A DNA stretch of 29,922 nucleotides from JAVBOP01 sp031550405. Its GTDB lineage: Bacteria > Bacteroidota > Ignavibacteria > Kapaibacteriales > UBA2268. The stretch lies in NCBI GenBank assembly GCA_031550405.1, contig JAVBOP010000009.1, positions 1 through 29,922 on the forward strand, read 5' to 3'. The notes under the pieces are model-generated. The model did not search any database. It was not told the origin of the DNA and saw only the letters and a list, made by a program, of their open reading frames with translations. Of the stretch, positions 15,331 through 24,276 are shown in pieces; the stretch's first letter is position 1, and the number at the start of each line of letters is the position of its first letter. The translations under genes were made by a program, and so were the position numbers.

Positions 15331-15398
15331 TTTTTGGCATTGCATGCTAAACTGAAAATTGATAACCGCTGGGTATAAGTATACTTGCTCCATATAGC

Positions 15399-15425
15399 AA
15401 AAAAAGGGCGAATAATTATCCGCCC
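15399..15425 (-). terminator. Terminator after the giant surface protein
   Basis: On the minus strand GGGCGGAT and ATTCGCCC form an 8-bp stem (one G-T pair) with loop AATT (15406-15413 with 15418-15425), followed by seven T. It is 14 bases past the stop codon. Confidence 0.9.
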
Positions 15426-15438
15426 CCTATGTTTCCTT

Positions 15439-18400
15439 CTACCTCTTAATCACAAACCGCAACGTATTGCCATCTACATTAAGCGTATATGTGCCAACGG
15501 CAAGTTTCGATATATCAATAACATAGCTTGTTGCACCTATATTGCTATATGTAGCTATCAGCTTGCCATCAACATTAAATAATGAAATTTTATTCATAAT
15601 TCTATTGGCATTATCTATTGTCAGCTTATTATCTGCTGGGTTGGGATATATTGATAAATATTGTTCATTATTCTCCGATATACCAACATTACTCTTGTCT
15701 GTTGTAAACGTTATCTCATCGCTATATGCTATGCCTGCTTCATTCTTGAAATATCCTCGCACATAATATTTGGTATCTGGTGTTAAATTAGATATTGCAG
15801 CATAGTAATTGCCTTCAACTGCTGGGCTTACGGCTGCTACAACCGCATTATTATATGTTGGATTGTTGTTTGTGCTATATACAAAACCCAGCTCCATATT
15901 ATCTTTTGCATTGCCCAGCGAAACCAATGTGCCACGCAGCGTTGCGCTTACTGTATCTATTCCTGTAACATGGACATTACTAACCTCGCCTAAAATAACC
16001 TCAGGATCTGGTTCTTCTATAATCTCGGCTTCGGTTTCAAAGTTCACTACATCACCATAATGCCTAATATCATTCACAACCACATAAGCCTTGTAATAAT
16101 AGATAGTTCCTGCTGTTAAGTCCGTAAGTGTTGTATGATATGTTTCTGCTTTTACAGTGCCTGAAACAGCAACATCCGTTTTATTTGCAAAATCACTTGT
16201 CAAACTCCATTCAAAGCCCTTTGAGCTGGCAGCTGGATAACCAACATTCACTATATTACCATTTAATTGTGCTGTGGTTTGAGTTATGTTAGTTGCATCT
16301 GATGTTTTTACAATAGCGTCTTGCACAGTAAACATAATATCTGGTACATTTTGCTTTACTTCCATATTGCCTGCACTATCTACAGCTGTAACATAGAACG
16401 AATATGTTGTATCCTTCATAAATTTGAAATCAGCATTGATTGCCTGTGAATTAGACACAATATTGCTGTATTCTCCAGCTCCCTGCTTCATAAACACATT
16501 ATACTGATAAACGCCCGAACCACCTTGATTATCAGTACCTTGCCACTTCAAAACCGCTATACTGTCTGATGTAATCACAGGCTGCAACATACTGCTTGTT
16601 GGAGCTACTATATCTTTCTTATTCTCCCAAGTCGGCGTTATTATAGGCTCATTATAATCAAATACTATCTCCGCACGATTGCTTATAGTTGCGTCATCGC
16701 TGATGCCTTCCTTCAAATCAATTGTAAATGATACAATGCCTTGACCCGAACCAAGTGAATCATTAGGTGGTAAAAAGCCAGCGTATGGATCAGTTGTGAG
16801 TTCGCCTGTTGCGGGGTCTATAGATTTGAAATACCAGCGTGCAATACCTTTGTTTGTATCCAAGCTAAGTGCTACTGTTGTAATGAGTTCCATCTCTGGA
16901 CGCATATCTATTTCCCATGTATGGTTTTGTGCATCGTATGGGGCTTGCATTATTCTATCGCCGATTTTGATAAAACCAGCACGGAAACTATGAATATCAA
17001 AAGCATTCATATCAAGTGTATCTGTGATATATACTTCCTGTGCGGCAGCGGTTGCTGTATCTGCATTCTCGAAGTTAATGATATATGTGAAGTTAGTTAC
17101 ATCTTCCTTAAAGTATGTGCTGCCTGCTGGCGAACGATAGCCGATTTTATCGTTAGGATCAAAAGAGTTTACGGGATTTGAATGAAAGTCATCATCATCT
17201 GATGGATCGTTACATAAACCTGTTGCTAACTTATAACCTAATGCTCCACAATGTTCAAATGCATCTTTTGCATTTAAAAAATAGCTAATTTTACCAACTA
17301 ATAATTTTAAAATGGTATTTTTTACTGAACTTTCAACATCAATACAATTAAGTATATTACTTAAAATAGTTAATAAATAATTTTTACCCATTTCTTTATC
17401 AGCATTCATAGCATCCATATAAATGTCTGAATCTATGCATACTATTCCTAAAATGAAACTAATTCTAGTTTTCAATATATCAATTAAACATTTTTCTTGT
17501 ATAGGTAAACCACTTAGAATATCATGGATCTGAGGAATAAGCATAATACCATTAACTACACATTCAATGGCATCCACTACACAACAGCCATCAACACCAA
17601 GTACCACATTCTTTATCTTTCCTTTTTCACTTTTTGTAGCAGCTTCCCAATGTTTAGGAACCGATGCTTTAATGTCAATTGCTCTTGTTGATCGTATTGT
17701 AATAATCATTGTATAGGTTGAATTAGGAGCTATATTGCCAATGATAAAGTCATTGTTATAAAAATATTCATCTGTTTCTGAGTCATATAATTTGAAAAAG
17801 CAATCGCGTCCATCAAGGCTGCGGAAAAAATCACGAACACTGTCTGCCACATCTTCAGGAAAAATAGAAAAATCCATCATAGGCATCTTCAAAGCATCAG
17901 AACCATCTCCATCATTTAGTTGAATACTGGAAATTGCATTTGAATCTCCAACATGACTTATACTTACCGCAAGTGGAACTTGATATGCTGTTGTATTTCC
18001 CTTGTTTTTAACTTGAATAATATATGTAGTTGGAGTACCAGATCTAAAAATAGTATTACCTATAATTTCAACTGACAATTCAATAGGTTTTGCCTGTTCT
18101 ATTTCCAATCCATTGGAAATAACAATAATAGTATCTCCAAAATCAACAACTATATCCCATTTGCCTATGGCTTTATCTGTAAAATTAAACTGTGTTGAGC
18201 ATTGATAAGCATCATATACAATTATCGTATCTGTTTTTATTGTATCCTCTCCATCTTTTGCCAATGTTATTTTGGTATTTTCAGCAAAGTTATAACCTTC
18301 AAACATAATATTATTTATTCCACTGTTCCCAGCTTTTTTTACATTATAGCCTCTGATATAAAACATTGTAGCTTGTGGTGTTTGCCATGACAAGGCTGGA

Positions 18401-19566
18401 AACCCTTGAACGGTAAAACCATTTCCTGATTTCCATGGCTGCGGTGTTTGATTATTGTTCAATGTATCTACAAAAGCAATAGAACGCATTTCAGTAACTG
18501 TTTTTGCTGTTCCTGTTGCACTAGTATGATAAGCTGTATTTAAATAAAAACAATTAGTTGAATAATCACCACAGCCAATAAAACCTCCAATACAATCAAT
18601 GCTATTGTTAGTATTATTATGGCTAACATTTCCTACAGAATAACAATTAAAAATACCAATACCACTAACACCATTATTACTTTGACTTTGCCCTGCAAAC
18701 CCACCAAACCCACCAGTCCCACAGCCTCCTTCTACGTTTCCTGTGGAATAACAGTTGCGAATAGCATTATGAGCATCATTACTAATATTAACATCGAAAA
18801 GATGAGCTCCAATAAACCCACCAACATCTCCATTTCCTGAAACATTTCCAGTGGCATAGCAATTAGTTATATTAGTTATACTATCTAATGTGTTGTCAAT
18901 GCCATAAGGACTATGAATTCCAATAAACCCACCAACAGTTAAATCTCCAGAAACATTTCCAGTAGCATAGCAATTATTTATTTCAGCACAATAATTACCT
19001 CCAATAAGACCGCCGATTTGGTGTACACCAGAAACATTTGCTTCTGAATAGCAGTTAGTGATTGTACTCTTTTGACCATTTATATATCCCACAAGAGCTC
19101 CAACCCAAACATTACTATTAAAACTGCTGTTAATAATTCCAATATTTTTCATTGTTGCTCCCATTATCATTCCAAATAAACCTATACGATCTGCATTGGG
19201 TTCATTTATCATAATTCCAGATACAACATGTCTGTCGCCATCAAAATTCCCTTGGAATGAAGATATATTTCGATTATCATCGTTGATTTGTTTGCCGCCA
19301 ATAGGAGTAAAATTTGTAGTGTCTCCGCCACCATAATCAAGGTCATTCATTAACTTCCAATATTTCCCTGAGGTTGCTTTGGAATTAATAGTATCAGCAT
19401 TCACAAATGCAGCTAAAGAATCCAAATCGGCAGTAGTGCTGATTCGGTATGGGTCTTGTTCTGTTCCGCTCCCACCCGAAAATGCGGGAAATGTCTGCCC
19501 GTATGCCATCATCGGCAAGGCAAATCCAGCCACCAAAAAGGCAGCAAATAATAAACATCGTTTCAT
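15439..19566 (-). CDS. Giant T9SS-exported surface protein with GLUG repeats and Fn3-like domains
   Basis: 1375 residues. Signal peptide about 1-24. Repeats of the GLUG type at about 130-345 (TNCYATGNVSGNGDVGGFIG and variants), which form a beta-helix-like array found in adhesins. An Ig-like segment at about 375-470 (NNIMFEGYNFAENTKITLA). A predicted helical, Cys-containing stretch at about 650-790. A DUF11/DUF7619-like beta domain at about 795-985, starting NSFDPNDKIGYRSPAGSTYF. Two Fn3-like domains at about 1082-1182 and 1192-1288, the latter with SNLTPDTKYYVRGYFKNEAG. Last, a T9SS sorting domain (YLSIYPNPADNKLTID to VGTYTLNVDGNTLRFVIKR). It is an exposed or released adhesin-like protein. 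The middle third is visibly more AT-rich than the C-terminal third, suggesting a mosaic. No enzyme motif. Confidence 0.9.
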   Translation of the reverse strand: MKRCLLFAAFLVAGFALPMMAYGQTFPAFSGGSGTEQDPYRISTTADLDSLAAFVNADTINSKATSGKYWKLMNDLDYGGGDTTNFTPIGGKQINDDNRNISSFQGNFDGDRHVVSGIMINEPNADRIGLFGMIMGATMKNIGIINSSFNSNVWVGALVGYINGQKSTITNCYSEANVSGVHQIGGLIGGNYCAEINNCYATGNVSGDLTVGGFIGIHSPYGIDNTLDSITNITNCYATGNVSGNGDVGGFIGAHLFDVNISNDAHNAIRNCYSTGNVEGGCGTGGFGGFAGQSQSNNGVSGIGIFNCYSVGNVSHNNTNNSIDCIGGFIGCGDYSTNCFYLNTAYHTSATGTAKTVTEMRSIAFVDTLNNNQTPQPWKSGNGFTVQGFPALSWQTPQATMFYIRGYNVKKAGNSGINNIMFEGYNFAENTKITLAKDGEDTIKTDTIIVYDAYQCSTQFNFTDKAIGKWDIVVDFGDTIIVISNGLEIEQAKPIELSVEIIGNTIFRSGTPTTYIIQVKNKGNTTAYQVPLAVSISHVGDSNAISSIQLNDGDGSDALKMPMMDFSIFPEDVADSVRDFFRSLDGRDCFFKLYDSETDEYFYNNDFIIGNIAPNSTYTMIITIRSTRAIDIKASVPKHWEAATKSEKGKIKNVVLGVDGCCVVDAIECVVNGIMLIPQIHDILSGLPIQEKCLIDILKTRISFILGIVCIDSDIYMDAMNADKEMGKNYLLTILSNILNCIDVESSVKNTILKLLVGKISYFLNAKDAFEHCGALGYKLATGLCNDPSDDDDFHSNPVNSFDPNDKIGYRSPAGSTYFKEDVTNFTYIINFENADTATAAAQEVYITDTLDMNAFDIHSFRAGFIKIGDRIMQAPYDAQNHTWEIDMRPEMELITTVALSLDTNKGIARWYFKSIDPATGELTTDPYAGFLPPNDSLGSGQGIVSFTIDLKEGISDDATISNRAEIVFDYNEPIITPTWENKKDIVAPTSSMLQPVITSDSIAVLKWQGTDNQGGSGVYQYNVFMKQGAGEYSNIVSNSQAINADFKFMKDTTYSFYVTAVDSAGNMEVKQNVPDIMFTVQDAIVKTSDATNITQTTAQLNGNIVNVGYPAASSKGFEWSLTSDFANKTDVAVSGTVKAETYHTTLTDLTAGTIYYYKAYVVVNDIRHYGDVVNFETEAEIIEEPDPEVILGEVSNVHVTGIDTVSATLRGTLVSLGNAKDNMELGFVYSTNNNPTYNNAVVAAVSPAVEGNYYAAISNLTPDTKYYVRGYFKNEAGIAYSDEITFTTDKSNVGISENNEQYLSIYPNPADNKLTIDNANRIMNKISLFNVDGKLIATYSNIGATSYVIDISKLAVGTYTLNVDGNTLRFVIKR

Positions 19567-19699
19567 AAAAACTATTCCTTTGATTATTTATTAAAAAATG
19601 ATTTCATGTTAAAAAAAAGATATGCAATATAACACATAAATACAAGATATCTAAAAGTAATATTACCTATATTTATACAGCCCGTGAGCCGTTTTTGTC

Positions 19700-19804
19700 G
19701 CCAAACATAAACGAATTTCAAACACAAATAACCATGAGGTAAAATAGGAATGAACTCACGAGCTTAAATAGGTCGTGATATTTGTATTTGAAATTATGTT
19801 TGGC
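19700..19804. repeat. 105-base imperfect inverted repeat (MITE-like)
   Basis: The left arm (19700-19730) starts GCCAAACATAA and ends TTTCAAACACAAATA. The right arm (19779-19804) is its complement except for one mismatch and a 5-base ACGAA insertion in the left arm. The 48-base centre contains a second small dyad TCACGA/TCGTGA. Each arm carries a TATGTTTG box pointing outward. Confidence 0.7.
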
Positions 19805-19845
19805 ATTTCAAAAGTACGGAAAATATGCTTAACAGCAAAACATTT

Positions 19846-19932
19846 TGTCTGAATCAAAATGTTTAGCAGGTTATTAGATTAGCAGGAAAATATCCTGAAA
19901 ATCCTATAATCCTGTGAATCTTGATTCAGACA
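19846..19932. repeat. 87-base palindromic element with GTCTGAATCA ends
   Basis: A perfect 11-bp terminal inverted repeat, TGTCTGAATCA/TGATTCAGACA, encloses nested CAGG...TCCTG dyads (CAGGAAAATATCCTG at the tip; outer CAGG and CCTG). From memory, AATCCTG/GATTCAGAC-rich hairpins of this kind recur between genes in many unrelated bacteria. It lies 38 bases past the ispG stop and could also act as its terminator. Confidence 0.7.
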
Positions 19933-19969
19933 ATAAACCGTTGCAATGAGTTATGAGAAAAAATGAGAA

Positions 19970-21025
19970 TTAAAATTTTTCTATTTCGGCAAGTATGGCG
20001 GGGATGATTTCATTTGGCGCTATCTTCCGTATTTGTGCACCGCGAACAAACAGTATCGCCTCATTTCTGCCGCACGCCACTCCCAGATCTGCATCCTTTG
20101 CTTCGCCCGGACCGTTGACAACACAACCCATAATAGCGACTTTCAATGATTTATGAATTTTTTTTAATAATGGTTCGAGTTGCTGGGTAATTTCAATCAA
20201 ATTCACATCAAGCCTTCCGCATGTTGGACACGAAATCAGTTCAATATTTTTTTTCCGCAAACCCAGCGCAGACAAAATTTCAAGCCCCGCTTCAACCTCC
20301 TGCTCGGGCTGTCCGGTGAGCGAAACCCGAATCGTATCGCCAATGCCCCAAGCCAGCAAAGTGCCAATACCCACACTTGACTTAATTGTGCCGGTATATA
20401 TTGAGCCTGCCTCCGTAACTCCTAAATGTAAAGGATAGTTAGTGTGTTCGGATAATCTTTGATATGCTTCAATTGTGGTCAAGACAGAAGTCGATTTGAC
20501 GGCAATTATCAGGTCATCAAAATCAAATTCATTGGCAATGCGGATATGGCGCATGGCACTTTCAAACAAGGCATCGGCGTTCGGTGAGCCGTATTTTTCG
20601 AGAATATCCTTTTCCAAAGAGCCGGAATTTACGCCAATTCTAATCGGTATTTTGCGCTCTTTTGCCTTGTCAAGCACCGCTTTAATGCGTTCTTTCGAGC
20701 CGATATTTCCCGGATTTATCCTAACTTTTGCAACACCAGCCTCAATAGCCTTGATGGCAAGAATATGGTTGAAATGTATGTCCGCAACGATTGGAATATT
20801 CGCATTTTTGACAATTTCCGGCATCGCTTCCGCCGCCGCAATATCGTTCACCGTAACTCGCACAATGTCTGCACCAGCTTCTGTAACCCTGTGTATTTGC
20901 TGCAAGGTAGCACGAGCATTGGCTGTTTTGGTTTTTGTCATCGTTTGCACGGAGATAGGATTATTTCCGCCCACAGGAATATTTTTAACAAATACTGTTC
21001 TTGTTTTTTTTCTAATAATCGGCAT
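19970..21025 (-). CDS. ispG: 4-hydroxy-3-methylbut-2-enyl-diphosphate synthase
   Basis: 351 residues; IspG (GcpE) turns methylerythritol cyclodiphosphate into HMBPP, the step before IspH in the MEP isoprenoid pathway, using a 4Fe-4S cluster. Seen: the TIM-barrel half with ISVQTMTKTKTANARATLQQ, AGADIVRVTVND, IPIVADIHFNHILAIKAIEA and RINPGNIG; then the cluster domain with SCPTCGRLDVNL (about 263-274, two Cys) and MGCVVNGPGEAKDADLG (third Cys and the Glu ligand). It is the compact two-domain form, as in E. coli; many Bacteroidota and Chlorobi carry a longer form with an inserted domain. The intergenic region to the divergent htrA gene (21026-21294) presumably holds both promoters, but no clear TAnnTTTG pair is visible. 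Confidence 0.96.
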   Translation of the reverse strand: MPIIRKKTRTVFVKNIPVGGNNPISVQTMTKTKTANARATLQQIHRVTEAGADIVRVTVNDIAAAEAMPEIVKNANIPIVADIHFNHILAIKAIEAGVAKVRINPGNIGSKERIKAVLDKAKERKIPIRIGVNSGSLEKDILEKYGSPNADALFESAMRHIRIANEFDFDDLIIAVKSTSVLTTIEAYQRLSEHTNYPLHLGVTEAGSIYTGTIKSSVGIGTLLAWGIGDTIRVSLTGQPEQEVEAGLEILSALGLRKKNIELISCPTCGRLDVNLIEITQQLEPLLKKIHKSLKVAIMGCVVNGPGEAKDADLGVACGRNEAILFVRGAQIRKIAPNEIIPAILAEIEKF

Positions 21026-21294
21026 AATTTTTCTTATATTCTTATAGGGATTCAGCAGGATTTAATATCTTCGCTTTCCAGCAAAACTTAATTTAACAGT
21101 TTCCTTTGCGTATATCGTTCAGGTTTTTGCATGCTACTTAAGTAAACGTAACAAATATTTTTTTAGTGCGTAATAAAAAGGTTTGAGGAAAATATAACTT
21201 TTAAAAGTTCATATAATGCGAGGAGATAAGTGAATAATATTTAATAAATTAAATTGATTTTTTAACATAAATTATTGAATTTATTGGAGATTAA

Positions 21295-22857
21295 ATGAAC
21301 GCAAAAAATGCAAAAAAAACATCGCTGTACCTAAGTAGCAGCTTATTAGCTTTATTGATAATTTTTGCTGTAAATTTTGGTTGGCTTAATTCGTTGATAG
21401 CCAAAGACTTGCCTAAAATCGGCGCATCTGCGCCTCCCATTCAAATTGACAATTCCATAAAAGCACTTAATAACGCATTGGTTGCGGTGAGCGAAGCGGT
21501 TAACCCTACGGTGGTATCCATAACAGTCGTGTCTGAAAGCAATGCAGCGAATATGAATTACCGCGGCTTTGAATTTTTCGGCTTTCCGTTTGGTTCGCCT
21601 TTCGACGAGGGTGATGGCGGCTCTGACCGTTCATCAGAAAAGGAAAAGCCCAAAAAAGAGGGCAGTGGTTCGGGAGTTGTGATTTCTGAAAACGGTTATA
21701 TTGTAACGAACAACCATGTAGTTGAAAACGCTATAGAAAATGGCATAAAAGTTACTCTTTGGAATAAGAAGGTCTATCCCGCTAAACTTATTGGCACAGA
21801 TCCACTGACCGATTTGGCAGTAATAAAAATCGATGCTGATGGCTTAGCCACAGCCCATTTTGGTGATGCTGACAAGTTGAAGCCGGGGCAAATAGTTATT
21901 GCTGTCGGCAATCCGCTTGGATTAAGCCACACCGTAACTCAAGGCATTATAAGCGCCTTGGGGCGTGATGCCATTGATATGAGCATGAGAAGAAAAGATG
22001 CACGGTCGTTTGAAAATTATATACAAACGGATGCTGCAATTAACCCCGGAAACAGCGGCGGCGGACTGTTCGATTTGAATGGCAGCCTGATAGGCATCAA
22101 CACTGCAATTGCAACACAAACGGGCGGTTTTATGGGCTATGGCTTTGCAATTCCTATTGATATTGTGAAAACGACAGCTGAAGATTTGATTGCGGAAGGA
22201 AAAGTGAACCGTGGCTACATTGGCGCCAGCGTTCGAGATATTGATGATGTGGAGGCTAAGCATTATGGGCTGGATAAGGTTGAAGGGGTTTGGGTTAGCG
22301 AGGTAAATAAAAACTCTCCGGCAGAAAAAGCGGGCGTAAATCCAGAGGATATTATCCTTGAAGTCAATGGAAAGGCTGTGAAAACTGTACCAGAGCTAAG
22401 GTCGGCAATCTCTCGCTACCGCGCCGGCGACGAAGTTATGCTAACGATTTGGAGAGAGAAGAAAAAGATTTCTAAAAAAGTGAAGCTCGAGGCTCTTGAA
22501 GCCGACGATTTTGCATCCAATTCCGCCAGCGAAAATAAGCCATCAGACAAGGAAAGCGAGAGCAATGACAAGGTTGTTTTTGAGAAAATGGGCTTTACAG
22601 TTGAGGCTCTTACAAAAGAGCAGAAAAATAAATTTGACGTAAAAAATGGTGTAATTGTTAAAGATGTAGTGTCTTATTCGCCTGCAAACCAGCGTGGTTT
22701 GAGACGCGGCATGGTTATAACCAAAATAGACAGGAATGATGTGAAGACCACAGGTCAGTTAAAAAAAGTGATTGAAAGCAAAAAATCCGGCGAAACAGTG
22801 CTTCTCAACATCATGATTAGCAATTCCAACCTCATGCTTGTTCTGGAAATTCCATAA
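21295..22857 (+). CDS. HtrA/Do-family periplasmic serine protease
   Basis: 520 residues, DegP/HtrA type, which refolds or degrades damaged envelope proteins. An N-terminal hydrophobic segment (about 10-30, LYLSSSLLALLIIFAVNFGW) is a signal peptide or anchor. The trypsin-like domain shows the full triad: His141 in VTNNHVVENA, Asp173 in DPLTDLAVIKID, Ser254 in INPGNSGGGLFD. An acidic Gly/Ser linker (EGDGGSDRSSEKEKPKKEGS) takes the place of the LA loop. PDZ1 (about 305-395, GYIGASVRDID...SPAEKAGVNPEDIILEVNG) and PDZ2 (about 428-515, SPANQRGLRRGMVITKID) follow. A GGAG site lies just before the ATG. With Skp in the same window it fits the outer-membrane biogenesis and stress set. Confidence 0.95.
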   Translation: MNAKNAKKTSLYLSSSLLALLIIFAVNFGWLNSLIAKDLPKIGASAPPIQIDNSIKALNNALVAVSEAVNPTVVSITVVSESNAANMNYRGFEFFGFPFGSPFDEGDGGSDRSSEKEKPKKEGSGSGVVISENGYIVTNNHVVENAIENGIKVTLWNKKVYPAKLIGTDPLTDLAVIKIDADGLATAHFGDADKLKPGQIVIAVGNPLGLSHTVTQGIISALGRDAIDMSMRRKDARSFENYIQTDAAINPGNSGGGLFDLNGSLIGINTAIATQTGGFMGYGFAIPIDIVKTTAEDLIAEGKVNRGYIGASVRDIDDVEAKHYGLDKVEGVWVSEVNKNSPAEKAGVNPEDIILEVNGKAVKTVPELRSAISRYRAGDEVMLTIWREKKKISKKVKLEALEADDFASNSASENKPSDKESESNDKVVFEKMGFTVEALTKEQKNKFDVKNGVIVKDVVSYSPANQRGLRRGMVITKIDRNDVKTTGQLKKVIESKKSGETVLLNIMISNSNLMLVLEIP

Positions 22858-22885
22858 TATAAACATAAATAGCACATATCTGACC

Positions 22886-22918
22886 AAGCTCGCTATTGAC
22901 AATAGTGAGCTTTTTTTT
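22886..22918 (+). terminator. Terminator after htrA-type gene
   Basis: AAGCTC/GAGCTT continues through a G-T pair into CTAT/ATAG, a long stem with a tight loop, followed by eight T. It starts 28 bases past the stop. Confidence 0.93.
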
Positions 22919-22963
22919 GGAGAAAGCAGCAAGTACTATAACTATCTATTACTATTTATCGTC

Positions 22964-22997
22964 CTTGTAGAGAGGTGCTTCGCAGCAGCGGGGTGTT
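22964..22997 (+). repeat. Hairpin-bearing intergenic repeat, copy B
   Basis: Starts CTTGTAGAGAGGTGC, holds TGCTTCGCAGCA and ends GCGGGGTGTT. Matches 15296-15330 at 31 of 34 aligned positions with one gap. A looser relative is at 7626-7656 (AGGTGC ... CACAGCGGGGT). Confidence 0.7.
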
Positions 22998-23084
22998 GAT
23001 TAAAAAAAAATTAATGATATTGTTTTAATATGAATTATGAGATTGACAGAACGCTATAAATAAAAATTTTGATTCAAGACAACA

Positions 23085-23105
23085 TTTCTGAATATTTTTT
23101 CATAA
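23085..23105 (+). repeat. Exact 21-base intergenic motif, copy 3
   Basis: Identical to 3985-4005 and 7592-7612. Ends 92 bases before the next ATG, in the same orientation as the gene. A diverged version at about 25603-25624 (TTTTCTGAACAATTTTTAAT) lies at a similar distance (about 108 bases) before the 25733 gene. Confidence 0.8.
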
Positions 23106-23197
23106 GTGATACGGTATAATTTTTTTTACTTTTTTTATATCAAAGAAATACTTTATTTTAATTTTATGATTAACAATATTTAACTTTGGAGGCAACA

Positions 23198-24274
23198 ATG
23201 GCAACCCAGAGCGAAGAGAACGGCAACAAAAAAATGATATTGCTTTCCCAAACTCACAAAAGAAAATATTATTTATTCACTCACTTTAATATAGGCACTT
23301 CCTTATTGCTGTTCGTGGCGGCAGTAATATTGAGCAGTTTTGCATTGCCGCCGCCACAGGCTAAAGGGCAGGGACTGCAATGTACTTATAGAGCTGTGCC
23401 ATGCGATACCATTATGAAAGGGCTGTTTTATTCTTATCCCAAAAATTTTTATACACCTGCACTGCGGTCAGACATGCCACACGACATAATGATAGGTTAT
23501 ATCATTGCGGATAGTATTTTAAGGAGTGTTCCTGGTTACGTATCTGCAGAAAACCTTATCAATATTAGCTTGGGAGTTCAGAGTGATACTCTTAATTATG
23601 CTTTAAAATATATGTACCGTTTGGCAGATTACGATCCTATAAGATATCATGCTTTATTGCTTACATACCAGCAAGGCAGATTTTCAGGTTTAGCTTTAAG
23701 CGATTTAATTTTAAACAAGATAGCTGTTAATAAACAATTAGCAAGATATATTTATTCATACTACATCTTACATGTGAAAGTAAATGCATCAGAGATTATT
23801 AACGATGCAGGTGGTCATCTTTGCCGCACTAAAACTGTAGCATATTGTTCTGTGTTAGATAAAATAAAAGGACAAATATTGCCTCCTTTTAGTTATTCAA
23901 CTGTAGCGTATGATGTAAATAATATAGCGACACCTGCATTAAATAATTTTGCTTTTAGCTATTGTCACGAATGGTCAAGAAAAAGTGGTAATAGAGAATA
24001 TTCTGGCATATATGATGAAAATGATCAGGATTGGATAAAGGCTAATCGTGAATATATTATTTTTGCGTCGCCATTATCCATATGCAGCGATACGTCTTCT
24101 TATTATTCTATAGTGCCTATGGTTGACAGTTATTCTGCTGGCATGTATCCTATTGAAAATGGTATGGTTATAGATGAAGATAATTCTTTAGGCTTTGGCA
24201 ATATCGTCCCCTTGCAAGCATTTAAGCAGCGCATACAAGAGCAAATAAATCAAATCAAAAATTACGGAGAGTAG
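23198..24274 (+). CDS. Exported protein of unknown function, partner of the metalloprotease
   Basis: 358 residues from the ATG at 23198, chosen because GGAGG stands 6 bases before it; a TTG 12 bases upstream lies in the ribosome site itself. The N-terminus is a long charged region (about 30 residues) followed by a membrane segment (about 33-52, IGTSLLLFVAAVILSSFALP), so it is a signal anchor or a long signal peptide ending near ALPPPQAKGQG. The mature part is Tyr-rich with several Cys; it contains SYCHEWSRKSGNREYSGIYD and ends QAFKQRIQEQINQIKNYGE. No sorting domain and no known family. Its stop is two bases from the metalloprotease start, so they are translated together. The middle is AT-rich compared with both ends. 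Confidence 0.75.
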   Translation: MATQSEENGNKKMILLSQTHKRKYYLFTHFNIGTSLLLFVAAVILSSFALPPPQAKGQGLQCTYRAVPCDTIMKGLFYSYPKNFYTPALRSDMPHDIMIGYIIADSILRSVPGYVSAENLINISLGVQSDTLNYALKYMYRLADYDPIRYHALLLTYQQGRFSGLALSDLILNKIAVNKQLARYIYSYYILHVKVNASEIINDAGGHLCRTKTVAYCSVLDKIKGQILPPFSYSTVAYDVNNIATPALNNFAFSYCHEWSRKSGNREYSGIYDENDQDWIKANREYIIFASPLSICSDTSSYYSIVPMVDSYSAGMYPIENGMVIDEDNSLGFGNIVPLQAFKQRIQEQINQIKNYGE

Positions 24275-24276
24275 AG

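Larger units (their letters stand above)
15133..15398. other. Intergenic region between atoD promoter and surface-protein terminator
   Basis: No gene seen. It contains a perfect 8-bp dyad (15200-15216) and one copy of the hairpin repeat (15296-15330); the remainder shows nothing I can assign. Confidence 0.6.
19567..19969. other. Intergenic region made largely of two palindromic elements
   Basis: 403 bases between ispG and the surface-protein gene, both on the minus strand. Apart from an AAGGAAT ribosome site before the surface-protein ATG, it holds two adjacent dyads (19700-19804 and 19846-19932) and no coding frame I support. Confidence 0.7.
22919..23197. other. Intergenic region before the exported-protein/metalloprotease pair
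   Basis: Holds hairpin repeat copy B (22964-22997), the third 21-base motif (23085-23105) and the leader of the next gene with a GGAGG site. No clear TAnnTTTG promoter is seen and no gene. Confidence 0.55.

Noticed and set aside
18540..19170. Repeated short DNA units suggesting a CRISPR array
   Set aside because: They are codon-level repeats of GLUG motifs inside the surface-protein gene, with unequal spacing and variable sequence; no CRISPR array is visible anywhere in the window.
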